A stretch of 45,021 nt of DNA from JACDAS01 sp046262415 (GCA_046262415.1 JBHEMU010000067.1:1-45021); one strand, 5' to 3'. Numbered from the stretch's first letter, positions 8,243 to 17,048 are shown. Notes: a model not told the origin generated them from the letters alone. Numbers and translations: made by a program.

Positions 8243-9204
8243 ACCGGCACGCGCGCAGCCTTCACCTTCACGCGCGGGTCGAAGACGACGTAGAGGAGCT
8301 CGGCGAGCAGGTTCAGGACGGCGATGCCGAGGACGGTGAAGACGACCACGCCCACGAGGACGGGCAGGTCGTTGCGCTGCAGCGAGTCGTAGAGGACCCG
8401 TCCCAGCCCCGGTAGGCCGAAGGCGGTCTCGACGAAGAGCGCCGTCGGCAGCGCGAAGCGGCCGATGTCCACCGCGAGCATCGCCAGGATCGGCAGGAAC
8501 GCGTTCGGCAGCACGTGGACACGAACGGCGCCCCATTCGGAGAGCCCCTTCGCCCGTCCCGAGCGGACGTAGTCCTCGTGCATCGCCTCGGCGACGCTCG
8601 CGCGGATCATCCGCACGTAGAGGGCCGCGAACACGAGCGCGAACGTGAGCCAGGGCAGCAGCAGATGCGTGAACCACTGCACCGGCCCGCCGCACTCGGT
8701 GTCCGGGTTGATCAGGTCGCAGTACCCCCCTTGCGGGAGCACATGGAGCTTGAAGCCGAACATGTAGGAGAGCATCAGGCCGAGCCAGAGGGGGTGCACG
8801 GAGAGGCCGATGAGGACGACGATCGTGGCGCTCCGGTCGACGAGCGAGCGGGGCCGCATCGCCGAGTAGACCCCGAGCGGGAGCGCGATCAGCATCCACA
8901 GGACGGCGCCGCCGATCGTGAGCGAGACCGTCACGGGCGCCGCGTCCAGCAGGATCTCGTTCACGCTCCGGCGGGAGAAGAACGAGCTGCCGAGGGAGCC
9001 GCTCGCGACGTTCCAGAGGAACCTGCCGTACTGCTCGAAGAGCGGCCCGGTCACCTGGGTGGCCGCGCCGAGGTCGGTGAACCCGCCGCCGCGGACCTGC
9101 ACCCGGTTCGTCGGGATCACGTAGAAGATGAGGAAGGTGACGAACGTCAGCGTCAGCGCGAGCACGGCCGCCGCGACGAGGCGCTTCACCGCGTAGACGA
9201 GCAC
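8239..9204 (-). CDS. ABC transporter permease, DppB/OppB type
   Basis: 321 aa integral membrane protein of the dipeptide/oligopeptide/nickel uptake family. It begins with the DppB-type N-terminal helix (MLVYAVKRLVAAAVLALTLT), a long extracytoplasmic loop, then further helices. The EAA-type ATPase contact loop is near EAMHEDYVRSGRAKGLSEWG, followed by VLPNAFLPIL. The last helices precede DPRVKV. The partner DppC permease, ATPases and binding protein are absent from both sides, so it is an orphan here. The 3' ends of this gene and trxA share CTAG. Confidence 0.85.
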   Translation of the reverse strand: MLVYAVKRLVAAAVLALTLTFVTFLIFYVIPTNRVQVRGGGFTDLGAATQVTGPLFEQYGRFLWNVASGSLGSSFFSRRSVNEILLDAAPVTVSLTIGGAVLWMLIALPLGVYSAMRPRSLVDRSATIVVLIGLSVHPLWLGLMLSYMFGFKLHVLPQGGYCDLINPDTECGGPVQWFTHLLLPWLTFALVFAALYVRMIRASVAEAMHEDYVRSGRAKGLSEWGAVRVHVLPNAFLPILAMLAVDIGRFALPTALFVETAFGLPGLGRVLYDSLQRNDLPVLVGVVVFTVLGIAVLNLLAELLYVVFDPRVKVKAARVPV

Positions 9205-9222
9205 TCCTCGAAGGTTACGCCT

Positions 9223-10101
9223 CTACGCGAAGTGGTCCCAGCCGCTCAGCTCTACCGGCTGTCCGTGCAGGCGCAGCTCCACGCCCTCGCCCTCCTCGCA
9301 CCTGCCTATGACCGCGAAGCCCGCCGCTGCCGGCACGGCCGCCAGGAGCTCGTAGTCCTCGCCGAAGGCGCAGGCGAGCTCCCAGACCGACCGTCCAGCC
9401 CGCGCCGCCGCCTCCTCGACGCCCTCGGCGACGGGAAGGCGCTCGAGCTCGATCGCCAGCCGGCATCCCGAGCGGCGGGCGATGTGACCCGCGTCGGAGG
9501 CGAGGCCGTCGGAGAGGTCCATCAGCGCGTGGGCCGAGCGGGCGAGCTCCCGGCCCTCCGCGAGTCGGATCGGCGGCCGGCGGTGCGCCTCGACGAGCGG
9601 GCTGTCCCATCCCTCTCGGAGGGAGAGGAAGCCGGCGGCGGAGGCGCCGAGCGGGCCCGTCACGACGAGGAGGTCGCCCGGCCGCGCGCCGCCGCGCCCC
9701 GGCACGCGGTCGGATCGGCCCAGCGCGGTGACGCTCAGGTAGACGCGGTCCGAAGCCGTCGTGTCCCCACCCATGACCGGCACGCCCGCCTCGGCGATCC
9801 CCGCGTACAGCTCGAGCACGTGCCCGACCTCAGTCCGGCCCGGCGTCCCGAGCGAGACGACCAGGGCTTCCGGAGCTGCGCCCGAGGCAGCCAGGTCGCT
9901 GAGGTTGACGGCGGCGGACTTGTAGCCGAGGTCGCGCCACGAGGTCCACTCGAGGCGGAAGTGGACTCCCTCGACGAGCGCGTCCTGCGTGACGACGAGA
10001 CCGTCGCGAAGGAGAGCGGCGTCGTCGGCGATCCCCGCGACGAGTCCGCGCCGCTCGAGCTCCGCGAGCAGACCGAACTCGCCGAGGTCAGAGACCAGCA
10101 C
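9223..10101 (-). CDS. thiL: Thiamine-monophosphate kinase
   Basis: 292 aa. Phosphorylates thiamine monophosphate to thiamine pyrophosphate with ATP, the last step of the pathway. Seen: SDLGEFGLLAEL at the N-terminus, GIADDAALL, TQDALVEGVHF, MGGDTTAS and LMDLSDGLASD, matching the PurM-fold ThiL nucleotide and Mg2+ sites. GTG 10101 is the only start close to the conserved L-G-E-F; it overlaps the 3' end of thiE by 14 bp. Last gene of the riboswitch-led operon. Confidence 0.9.
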   Translation of the reverse strand: MLVSDLGEFGLLAELERRGLVAGIADDAALLRDGLVVTQDALVEGVHFRLEWTSWRDLGYKSAAVNLSDLAASGAAPEALVVSLGTPGRTEVGHVLELYAGIAEAGVPVMGGDTTASDRVYLSVTALGRSDRVPGRGGARPGDLLVVTGPLGASAAGFLSLREGWDSPLVEAHRRPPIRLAEGRELARSAHALMDLSDGLASDAGHIARRSGCRLAIELERLPVAEGVEEAAARAGRSVWELACAFGEDYELLAAVPAAAGFAVIGRCEEGEGVELRLHGQPVELSGWDHFA

Positions 10102-10654
10102 GAGCGAGCACCGCGAGGATCGACGCGCTGTCTGCCGCCGCCCGGACGACCGCGACACCGGCCGCCCCGGCCTCCACGCAGGCGGCGGCGTTCGACCCGT
10201 CGATCCCGCCGATCGCGACGACGGGGAGCGAGACCGCTTCGCAGATGGCGGCGAGACCGGCCGGACCGATCGGAGGATCGGCGTCCGGCTTCGACGGCGT
10301 CCCCCACACGGGTCCGGCTCCGACGTAGTCCGCGCCGAGCCGCTCGGCCTCGATCGCCTCGGCCACGCTCGACGCCGACAGGCCGAGCATCAGGCCGTTC
10401 GCGAGCGCCTGGTCGTGTCCGCGATCGTCCCTGCCGAGGTGAACGCCGTTCGCACGCAGGGCGATCGCCGCCTCAACGTCGTCGTTGACCACGAACGTGC
10501 AGCCCGCCTCCGCCGCGACGTCCCGGAAGGGTCGCCCGCGCTCGATCACGTCGCGCGTCGGCACGTCCTTCAGCCGCAGCTGCAGCACGGTCGCTCCACC
10601 TACGAGCGCGGCCTGCGCAGTCTCGAGGTCGTCGACGAGCGCGTGGAGCTTCAC
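10088..10654 (-). CDS. thiE: Thiamine-phosphate synthase
   Basis: 188 aa TIM-barrel enzyme joining HMP-pyrophosphate and thiazole phosphate to thiamine phosphate. Motifs: VLQLRLKDV (diphosphate lysine), FVVNDDVEAAIALRANGVHL, GLSASSVAEAIEAERLGADY, VGAGPVWGTPSKPDA (phosphate loop) and VVAIGGID. GTG 10654 overlaps the thiM stop in GTGA. Slightly short compared with the usual ~210 aa because the N-terminus starts directly at the first strand (VKLHALVDD). Confidence 0.9.
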   Translation of the reverse strand: MKLHALVDDLETAQAALVGGATVLQLRLKDVPTRDVIERGRPFRDVAAEAGCTFVVNDDVEAAIALRANGVHLGRDDRGHDQALANGLMLGLSASSVAEAIEAERLGADYVGAGPVWGTPSKPDADPPIGPAGLAAICEAVSLPVVAIGGIDGSNAAACVEAGAAGVAVVRAAADSASILAVLARAGL

Positions 10655-11445
10655 GCCACTTCGGCCCACTCGTCGAGCCGGTCCGGGTCGAGGGCGTGGA
10701 GGGCGTCGTAGAGCGCCACGTGGAACGAGCCGGGGCCCTTCGCCCCCACGGCCGCGTCCTCGCCGGCGACGCCGAAGGCAACCAGGGCCTCCGCGGCGGC
10801 GGCGAGGGGCTGGTCGCGGCGGACGGCGAGGAAGCACCCGGTGACGGCGGTCGCCATGCAGCCCGTGCCGGTCACGGTCCCCAGCAGCTCGTGGCCGTTC
10901 GAGACGGCGATCGTCCGGCTCCCGTCGGAGACGTGGTCGACCGGCCCGGTCACCGCCGCGACGACGCCGAGGCCCTGCGCCGCCGCCTGCGCGAGCGAGG
11001 CGCCGGACTCGGCAGCTCCGATCGACTCGACGCCCCTGATCTCCGCCGCGCGGCCGGCCAGGGTCGCCACCTCCGCGGCGTTCCCGCGGACGACGGCGAC
11101 CTCGAGCTCGTCCAGCAGGCGCCTGGCCGTCTCCGTGCGGTAGCGCGTCGCGCCGGCGCCGACGGGGTCGAGCACGATCGGGACGCCTGCGGCGTTGGCG
11201 GTGCGGCCGGCGAGCAGCATCCCCTCGATCCAGTGCTCGGAGAGCGTGCCGATGTTGAGCACGAGCGCGCCGGCGACCGCGGCCATCTCCTCGACCTCCT
11301 GCGGGGCGTGGGCCATCACCGGCAGCGCCCCCAGTGCGAGCGTCGCGTTGGCGGTCTCGTTCATGACGACGTAGTTCGTGATCTGGTGGACGAGCGGCCT
11401 GCTCTCGCGCAGCAGCCGCAGGCTCTCGCCGGCCGAGACGGTCAT
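10651..11445 (-). CDS. thiM: Hydroxyethylthiazole kinase
   Basis: 264 aa ribokinase-fold kinase that phosphorylates 4-methyl-5-(2-hydroxyethyl)thiazole, a salvage activity. Seen: HQITNYVVMNETANATLALGA (substrate site, split here for length), APQEVEEM, VLDPVGAGATRYRTE, VRGNAAEVATLAG and GTVTGTGCMATAVTGCFLA with the catalytic cysteine. ATG 11445 overlaps the thiD stop in ATGA. Presence of ThiM together with ThiD and ThiE, without ThiC or ThiG nearby, marks the operon as salvage rather than de novo. Confidence 0.92.
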   Translation of the reverse strand: MTVSAGESLRLLRESRPLVHQITNYVVMNETANATLALGALPVMAHAPQEVEEMAAVAGALVLNIGTLSEHWIEGMLLAGRTANAAGVPIVLDPVGAGATRYRTETARRLLDELEVAVVRGNAAEVATLAGRAAEIRGVESIGAAESGASLAQAAAQGLGVVAAVTGPVDHVSDGSRTIAVSNGHELLGTVTGTGCMATAVTGCFLAVRRDQPLAAAAEALVAFGVAGEDAAVGAKGPGSFHVALYDALHALDPDRLDEWAEVA

Positions 11446-12242
11446 CGGGCTCCCTTCGCGCTCAGGTGGAGGACGTCGACGGGACCCTCGCCCGCTCCGA
11501 GGCCGGCGAGGCCGTGCAGGACCGCGTCCCCGGCGATCCTCGCCGCATCCCGTGCGGCCTCCGCGAGGGTCCGCCCCCGCGCGAGGAGGGCCGTGAGCGT
11601 GGCCGAGTGCGTGCAGCCCGCTCCGTGTGTGGCTGCCACGTCGTGCCGGTCGACCGGAAACTCGAGGTGGGTGCGCCCGTCGAACAGGTGGTCGATCGCC
11701 TCCTCCCCGTGGCCGCCCGTCACGATCACGGCCCGGGGGCCGAGTGCGTGGATCGCCTCCGCCAGCTCCCGCCGGGGGCCCGTGAACCCCGCGAGGGCCT
11801 GAGCCTCGAGCAGGTTCGGGGTGACCACGGCGGCCAGCGGAAACAGCCGCGACGTCAGGGCGTCGACCGCGTCCTCGCGCAGCAGGCGGGCGCCCGAGGT
11901 CGCGAGCATGACCGGGTCGACCACGAGCGGCACTGCACGGTCCTCCAGGAACTCCGCGACCGTCTCGACGATCGGCGCCGAGAAGAGCATCCCCGTCTTC
12001 GCGGCGTCCACGCCGATGTCGTCGAAGACGGCCTCGAGCTGCGCCTCGACGAACTCCGGCGGCACCTCGTGCACGGCCAGGACGCCGAGCGTGTTCTGCG
12101 CGGTCAGCGCCACGATCGCGCTCGCGCCGTGGCAGCCCGCAGCCGCGAACGCCTTCAGGTCGGCCTGGATCCCGGCGCCGCCGCCGGAATCGGAGCCCGC
12201 GATCGTCAGGCAGCGCGGGACGGTCGTGTTCGTGGTCGCCAT
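11442..12242 (-). CDS. thiD: Hydroxymethylpyrimidine/phosphomethylpyrimidine kinase
   Basis: 266 aa. Phosphorylates HMP and HMP-phosphate to HMP-pyrophosphate. Seen: LTIAGSDSGGGAGIQADLKA near the N-terminus, ALTAQNTLGV, DPVMLATSGARLL, TPNLLEAQALAG, VIVTGGHG and ATHGAGCTHSATLTALLARG with the anion-hole cysteine. ATG 12242 is preceded directly by a purine-rich GGGAGGAGG that lies at the 3' edge of the TPP aptamer. The open frame runs 93 nt further upstream, but that is riboswitch sequence. First gene of the operon. Confidence 0.93.
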   Translation of the reverse strand: MATTNTTVPRCLTIAGSDSGGGAGIQADLKAFAAAGCHGASAIVALTAQNTLGVLAVHEVPPEFVEAQLEAVFDDIGVDAAKTGMLFSAPIVETVAEFLEDRAVPLVVDPVMLATSGARLLREDAVDALTSRLFPLAAVVTPNLLEAQALAGFTGPRRELAEAIHALGPRAVIVTGGHGEEAIDHLFDGRTHLEFPVDRHDVAATHGAGCTHSATLTALLARGRTLAEAARDAARIAGDAVLHGLAGLGAGEGPVDVLHLSAKGAR

Positions 12243-12248
12243 CCTCCT

Positions 12249-12318
12249 CCCTTCGCCGGCATGACCCGGATCAGGTTCTGCGGGTGTGATCTCAGCCCCG
12301 CGTCGCGAGGCACCCCGG
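12249..12318 (-). promoter_or_regulatory. TPP riboswitch (THI element) of the thiD-thiM-thiE-thiL operon
   Basis: The minus-strand RNA contains, in order, GGGGUGCC, GGGCUGAGAUC (CUGAGA at 12295-12290), ACCCGCAGAACCUGAUCCGG (ACCUGAUC at 12276-12269), GUCAUGCCGGCGAAGGGA. These are the conserved pyrimidine- and pyrophosphate-binding blocks of the TPP aptamer in correct order and spacing. The P3 arm is reduced to a few nucleotides, as in many actinobacteria. The Shine-Dalgarno of thiD directly follows the aptamer, so control of translation initiation is the likely mode. No separate terminator hairpin is visible. Confidence 0.93.
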
Positions 12319-12325
12319 TCCGGTG

Positions 12326-12335
12326 AAGTTAGCAT
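12326..12335. promoter_or_regulatory. Overlapping divergent -10 boxes: thi operon and helicase
   Basis: AAGTTAGCAT reads TAGCAT on the plus strand (12330-12335), 7 nt before the helicase ATG, and TAACTT on the minus strand (12331-12326), about 6-8 nt before the 5' end of the TPP aptamer. The two promoters share their central bases and probably exclude each other. Confidence 0.5.
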
Positions 12336-12342
12336 CGGGACG

Positions 12343-14580
12343 ATGGCGACGGTCGCGCCCGCCCTCTGGGACGACCTCCTCTCGGGCGAGGAGCTCGCCT
12401 ACCTCGGCGGCGAGCCCGCGCGCGCGGCGAGCGAGACGCCGTACCCGGAAGAGCTGGAGCCGCGCGTCCGGCGCGCGCTCGAGGCTCGCGGCGTGGCCGC
12501 CCTCTACACGCACCAGGCCGAGGCGTGGGCCGCGGCGGCGGGCGGCGGCCACGTGATCGTCACGACGGGCACCGCCTCGGGCAAGACCCTCGCGTTCAAC
12601 CTCCCCGTCCTCGACGCGATCGCGCACCAGCCGAAGGCCCGGGCGCTCTACCTCTATCCCACGAAGGCGCTGGCGCAGGATCAGGCCCGGACGCTCGCCG
12701 GCTACGGATCACCGGGCCTCCGCGCCGCGATCTACGACGGGGACACGCCCTCCGAGCAACGCTGGCAGGTCCGGAAATGGGCCAACGTCATCCTGTCCAA
12801 CCCGGACATGCTCCACATCGGCGTCCTGCCGCACCACGACCGCTGGGGCGACGTGCTCACGAACCTCCGCTACGTCGTCGTCGACGAGGCGCACGTCTAC
12901 CGGGGCGTCTTCGGCTCGCACGTCGCGAACGTGCTCCGGCGGCTGCGGCGGCTCGCGCGGATCTACGGCGCGGAGCCGCAGTTCCTGCTCGCCTCCGCCA
13001 CGATCGCGAACCCGGGCGGCCTGGGCCGGTCGCTGGTGGGCGTGGATACGACGGTCGTGGGCGACGACGCGGCCCCGCGCGCCGAGCGCACGGTCGCCTT
13101 CTGGAACCCGCCCCTGACCGACGAGGAGCTCGGCCTGCGCGCGAGCGCGCTCGGCGAGGCCTCGCGGCTCATGGCCGAGCTCGTCTCCCGGGGCCTGCGC
13201 ACGCTCTGCTTCGCGAAGAGCCGCAAATCGGCCGAGCTGATCCACCGCTTCACCGCGGAGCGCGTCGGGCCGCTGGCGGGGCGCCTGTCTCCCTACCGCG
13301 CCGGTTACACGCCCGCGCAGCGGCGCGAGATCGAGCGGCGCCTCGTCGCGGGCGACCTGCTCGGCGTCAGCGCCACGGACGCGCTGGAGCTCGGGATCGA
13401 CATCGGCCTGCTCGACTGCGTCATCTCCGTCGGCTTCCCCGGCACGGTCGCCAGCCTGCGCCAGCAGTGGGGCCGGGCGGGCCGCCGCGGGCACGGGCTG
13501 GCGGTGCTCGTCGCGAGCGAGGACGCGCTCGACCAGTACTTCATGCGCGAGCCGGAGATGCTCCTCGGCCGCCGCGTCGAGGCGGCGATCCTCGACCACG
13601 AGAACACCCGCGTCCTCGACGGGCACGTCCGCTCGGCCGCCTACGAGGCACCGCTCGACGATCGTGACCGCGATGTGCTCGGCGACGCGGCGCTCGAGCG
13701 CGCCGCGGTGCTGCCGGAGCTGAAGCGGACCAAGGCCGGCTTCGTCTGGGCCGGCCGCGACTACCCCGCCGCGCGCGTGCCGCTGCGCTCGACCGACCTC
13801 GACTCCTTCAGCGTCGTCGACCTCTCGACCGGGACCCTCCTCGGGCTCGTGGAGCGCTCCCGGGCCTACTCGACCGTCCACGAAGGAGCCGTGTACCTCC
13901 ACCTCGGCGAGTCCTACCTCGTCCGGGAGCTCGACCTGCCGAGTCTGAACGCGCTCGTCGAGCCCTTCTCGGGCGACTACTACACGCAGGTGAAGAAGGA
14001 GATCACGACCGAGATCGCCCGCGTCGAGCGGTCGCAGGTCCGCGCAGGCGTCGAGCTCTGCTTCGGGCAGGTGTCCGTGACCGAGCAGGTGGTCGCGTTC
14101 CAGCGCCGCTCCGTCCACACGCAGGAGGCGATCGACCTCGTGCAACTCGACCTGCCGCAGACGACCTTCGACACCGAGGCGATCTGGTTCGGCCCGGAGC
14201 CGGAGCACCTCGCCGGCCTCGAGGGGATGCCGACGCTGCTCGGCACCCTGCACGCGGCCGAGCACTCGCTGATCGCGATCCTGCCGCTCTGGGCGATGTG
14301 CGACCGCTGGGACATCGGCGGCCTCTCGACCAACATCCATTTCCAGACCGGCCGGCCGACGATCTTCGTCCACGACGGCCACCCGGGCGGTGTCGGCATC
14401 ACCGAGCACGGGTTCGAGGTGTTCGAGGACTGGGCCGCGGACACGGCGCGGATGCTGGCCGGCTGTCCGTGCGAGCGCGGCTGTCCCTCGTGCGTGCAGT
14501 CGCCCAAGTGCGGCAACCTGAACGAGCCGCTCGACAAGCGGGGCGCGCTGACGCTGCTCCGCCGGATGCTGGGCTCGTGA
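12343..14580 (+). CDS. DEAD/DEAH-box helicase with C-terminal DUF1998 zinc-binding domain (YprA/Mrf1/Hrq1-like)
   Basis: 745 aa SF2 helicase. Walker A TGTASGKTLAFNLP, LYPTKALAQDQ (Ia), DEAH in VVVDEAHVYRGVFGSH (II), LLASATIANP (III), then the C-terminal RecA fold with SATDALELGIDIG and QQWGRAGRRGHG (VI). The end carries the four-cysteine cluster C-P-C-x3-G-C-P-S-C-V-Q-S-P-K-C-G-N typical of DUF1998, as in Mrf1/YprA helicases implicated in repair of crosslinked DNA. ATG 12343 is chosen because it sits 7 nt after a TAGCAT box; the frame extends upstream only through riboswitch DNA. Its stop overlaps the next start in GTGA. Confidence 0.92.
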   Translation: MATVAPALWDDLLSGEELAYLGGEPARAASETPYPEELEPRVRRALEARGVAALYTHQAEAWAAAAGGGHVIVTTGTASGKTLAFNLPVLDAIAHQPKARALYLYPTKALAQDQARTLAGYGSPGLRAAIYDGDTPSEQRWQVRKWANVILSNPDMLHIGVLPHHDRWGDVLTNLRYVVVDEAHVYRGVFGSHVANVLRRLRRLARIYGAEPQFLLASATIANPGGLGRSLVGVDTTVVGDDAAPRAERTVAFWNPPLTDEELGLRASALGEASRLMAELVSRGLRTLCFAKSRKSAELIHRFTAERVGPLAGRLSPYRAGYTPAQRREIERRLVAGDLLGVSATDALELGIDIGLLDCVISVGFPGTVASLRQQWGRAGRRGHGLAVLVASEDALDQYFMREPEMLLGRRVEAAILDHENTRVLDGHVRSAAYEAPLDDRDRDVLGDAALERAAVLPELKRTKAGFVWAGRDYPAARVPLRSTDLDSFSVVDLSTGTLLGLVERSRAYSTVHEGAVYLHLGESYLVRELDLPSLNALVEPFSGDYYTQVKKEITTEIARVERSQVRAGVELCFGQVSVTEQVVAFQRRSVHTQEAIDLVQLDLPQTTFDTEAIWFGPEPEHLAGLEGMPTLLGTLHAAEHSLIAILPLWAMCDRWDIGGLSTNIHFQTGRPTIFVHDGHPGGVGITEHGFEVFEDWAADTARMLAGCPCERGCPSCVQSPKCGNLNEPLDKRGALTLLRRMLGS

Positions 14581-15017
14581 TCGTCCGCCCGCTCGCAGAC
14601 GACGAGCTCGCACTCGTCGATTCGCGCCTGCCGCTCCACCGGCTCGACCAGGGTGACGGCTTCTACCTCGTCGCGTGGGACCGTGCCGATCCCGCCGGCC
14701 ACGCGTACCTCGCGCTCACCAACCCGCCGGAGCTGCAGGACGTCTACGTCCTTCCCGAGCTTCGCCGCCGCGGCGTCGCGACGTCGCTCCCCGCCGCAGC
14801 CGAGGGGGAGTCGGTGGCGCGGGGCTTCGATCGCCTGACGCTCTCGGTCGACGTCGAGAACGGCGAGGCGAGGGGCCTGTACGAGCGGCTCGGCTACCTC
14901 GAGACCGGAGCGGTTCCGGTGCGGCGCCAGGGCACGATCATGCTCCGCGGTGAGCCGTTCCGGTTCGACGCGACGCTCGCGTACCTGAGCAAGCGGCTGG
15001 AGCCGGGTTCCGGGTGA
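14577..15017 (+). CDS. GNAT-family N-acetyltransferase
   Basis: 146 aa from GTG 14577, which overlaps the helicase stop in GTGA. The acetyl-CoA region is LQDVYVLPELRRRGVATSL (V-x-P-x-x-R-x-x-G-V/I-A motif A), followed by LTLSVDVENGEARGLYERLGY (N-x-x-A-x-x-L-Y-E-R-L-G-Y, motif B). Substrate unknown. Within the helicase - GNAT - NDH-2 - GNAT operon, all joined by short overlaps. Confidence 0.85.
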   Translation: MIVRPLADDELALVDSRLPLHRLDQGDGFYLVAWDRADPAGHAYLALTNPPELQDVYVLPELRRRGVATSLPAAAEGESVARGFDRLTLSVDVENGEARGLYERLGYLETGAVPVRRQGTIMLRGEPFRFDATLAYLSKRLEPGSG

Positions 15018-16291
15018 GTTCCCCGGTCGAAGCCCGCTGGCAGGCGCGCGGGGGCACGCTGATCCTCGGCGGCGGCTTCGCCGGCGCCTACGTCGCGCGC
15101 CTGCTCGGCAAGCGAGGCGCGACGATCGTCAGCCCGGAGAACTTCATGCTCTACACGCCGATCCTGCCGGAGGCGGCGTCGGGATCGCTCGAGCCCCGCC
15201 ACGTCGTCGTGCCGCTGAGGATGATGTGCCCGCACGCGAGCCTCCTCCTCGGACGCGCGGTCACCCTCCACGAGGCCGACCGGGCGGTCGAGGTCGAGAC
15301 CGAGTCGGGGCCGTTCGTGATCCTGTACGAGCGCCTCGTGCTCGCCCTCGGCGCGGTCGCGCGCACGCTGCCGATTCCGGGCCTGGCCGAGCACGCGCTC
15401 GGGTTCAAGAACCTCGCCGACGCGATCCAGCTCCGCAACCACGTCCTGCGGCGCCTCGAGGTCGCGGACGCAGAGGTCGATCCCGACCTCGTCCGGAAGC
15501 ACCTGACCTTCGTCTTCGTCGGCGCCGGCTACGCCGGCGTCGAGGCGCTCGCGGAGCTCTCCGACCTCGTCCGGGACGCACTGCGCTACTACCCCCGGCT
15601 CCGCGAGACGCCGCAGCGCTGGGTGCTCGTCGACGCGGCGCCGAAGATCCTGCCCGAGATCCCCAAGCGCCTGGGCGAGTACGCCGCCCGCCAGCTGGCG
15701 AGGCGCGGCGTCGAGCTGCGGGTCGGGACGACCCTCGAGGCGGTGGAGGCGGGCGCCGCCGTGCTCCAGGGCGGCGAGCGGATCCCGACCGAGACGGTCG
15801 TGTGGACGGCGGGGGTCAAGGCGCACCCGCTCCTCGGAGGGTTCGGGCTGCCGCTGGACGAGCGCGGACGGGTGCGAGTCTCCTCGACGCTGCGGGTCGA
15901 GGGGAAGGAACGCATGTGGGCACTCGGCGACTGTGCGCGGGTCCCGAACGACGCGACGCCCGAGCATCCCGACCCGCCCACCAGCCAGCACGCCCTGCGC
16001 CAGGCGCGGCGGCTGGCGAAGAACCTGACCGGCGCGCCGCAGCCCTACCGCTACCGCATGCTCGGCCAGGTGGCGACGCTCGGCCGCCACCGCGGCATCG
16101 CCGACGTCTTCGGCGTGCCGGTCCGGGGCTTCGCCGGCTGGTTCGTCTGCCGCACGTACCACCTCTACCAGCTGCCCCTCCTGACGCGGAAGCTGCGCGT
16201 GGTCGCGGACTGGACGACGGCGCTCTTCTTCCGCCGCGACATCGCCGAGCTGGGGCTCCTCGGCCGGCCGCACCGCCTCGACGATGACTGA
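15014..16291 (+). CDS. NAD(P)/FAD-dependent oxidoreductase, type II NADH dehydrogenase (NDH-2) family
   Basis: 425 aa. FAD dinucleotide fold LILGGGFAGAYVARLLGKRG at the N-terminus, NAD(P)H fold FVFVGAGYAGVEALAEL near 170, VVWTAGVKAHPLL, and the second FAD motif WALGDCARV. This is the pyridine nucleotide-disulfide oxidoreductase layout without the redox cysteines. NDH-2 enzymes transfer electrons from NADH to membrane quinone without pumping protons. The C-terminus (YHLYQLPLL, WTTALFFRRDIAELG) resembles the membrane-associating tail of NDH-2. GTG 15014 overlaps the previous stop in GTGA; the 3' end overlaps the next gene by 8 bp. Confidence 0.85.
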   Translation: MSSPVEARWQARGGTLILGGGFAGAYVARLLGKRGATIVSPENFMLYTPILPEAASGSLEPRHVVVPLRMMCPHASLLLGRAVTLHEADRAVEVETESGPFVILYERLVLALGAVARTLPIPGLAEHALGFKNLADAIQLRNHVLRRLEVADAEVDPDLVRKHLTFVFVGAGYAGVEALAELSDLVRDALRYYPRLRETPQRWVLVDAAPKILPEIPKRLGEYAARQLARRGVELRVGTTLEAVEAGAAVLQGGERIPTETVVWTAGVKAHPLLGGFGLPLDERGRVRVSSTLRVEGKERMWALGDCARVPNDATPEHPDPPTSQHALRQARRLAKNLTGAPQPYRYRMLGQVATLGRHRGIADVFGVPVRGFAGWFVCRTYHLYQLPLLTRKLRVVADWTTALFFRRDIAELGLLGRPHRLDDD

Positions 16292-17048
16292 CGCCGGCAG
16301 CCGGTGCATCGCCTTCCAGCGCGGCCTGCGGCGGGGGGAGGCAGGCCGCATCGTGGAGACGCGGGTGGGAGACGCGCTGTTCGAGGACGCACTGCCGGCC
16401 GTCTACGACCTGAACCTGCTCGCCGTCCACCCGGGCGTCGCGGCGGACGCGGAGGAGCTCGCGGGCGAGGCGGAGCGGGTCCAGGGACCCGCGGGCCTGG
16501 GGCATCGCAAGCTGGTGATCGACGAGGACGCGCTCGGCGCCGCCGTCGCCGGCGGGCTCAACGCGCTCGGCTGGAACGCGGAGCCGCTCGTCGTGATGCC
16601 CCACGCAGGCGGTGGGCGGGAGGTCGATACGAGCGGTGTCGCCGAGGTGGCGCGCGCGCAGCTCGAGCCGGTCTGGGCCGCGGGCATCCGCGCCGAGGGG
16701 ATGACCGGCGACGTCGTGCGGCAGCTCGTGGCGGCGAAGGGCGTCACGGAGCGCGCGGCCGACGTGCGCTTCTTCGCGGCGCTCGCGGACGGCGAGGTGG
16801 CCAGCTACTGCGAGCTCTACTCGCGCGACGGCATCGGCCAGATCGAGGCGGTGATGACCCTCCAGCCCCACCGCGGCAGTGGCCTCGCGAGCGCCGTCGT
16901 GACCCATGCCCTACGGGAGTCTCGGGCCGCGGGCAACGAGCTCACGTTCCTCGTGGCGGAGGAGAACGACTGGCCCAAGGAGCTGTACCGCAGGCTCGGC
17001 TTCGAGATCCAGGGCCGGATCTGGAGCTTTCTGCGCAAGCTGTCCTGA
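16284..17048 (+). CDS. GNAT-family N-acetyltransferase with N-terminal extension
   Basis: 254 aa from ATG 16284. The GNAT fold occupies the C-terminal half: VASYCELYSRDGIGQIEAVM, LQPHRGSGLASAVVTHAL (acetyl-CoA loop R-G-S-G-L-A) and FLVAEENDWPKELYRRLGFE. The first ~110 residues (YDLNLLAVHPGV, ALGWNAEPLVVMPH) look like a second, degenerate GNAT half without a clear coenzyme-A loop. Substrate unknown. It is the last intact gene before the frameshifted patch. Confidence 0.78.
   Translation: MTDAGSRCIAFQRGLRRGEAGRIVETRVGDALFEDALPAVYDLNLLAVHPGVAADAEELAGEAERVQGPAGLGHRKLVIDEDALGAAVAGGLNALGWNAEPLVVMPHAGGGREVDTSGVAEVARAQLEPVWAAGIRAEGMTGDVVRQLVAAKGVTERAADVRFFAALADGEVASYCELYSRDGIGQIEAVMTLQPHRGSGLASAVVTHALRESRAAGNELTFLVAEENDWPKELYRRLGFEIQGRIWSFLRKLS

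Noticed and set aside
12709..14613. 634-codon open frame antisense to the helicase, and similar long frames antisense to otsB, gyrA, fabF and accA
   Set aside because: High GC leaves antisense frames open. Their translations are rich in R, A, G and P with no motif, while the sense frames carry full family signatures.
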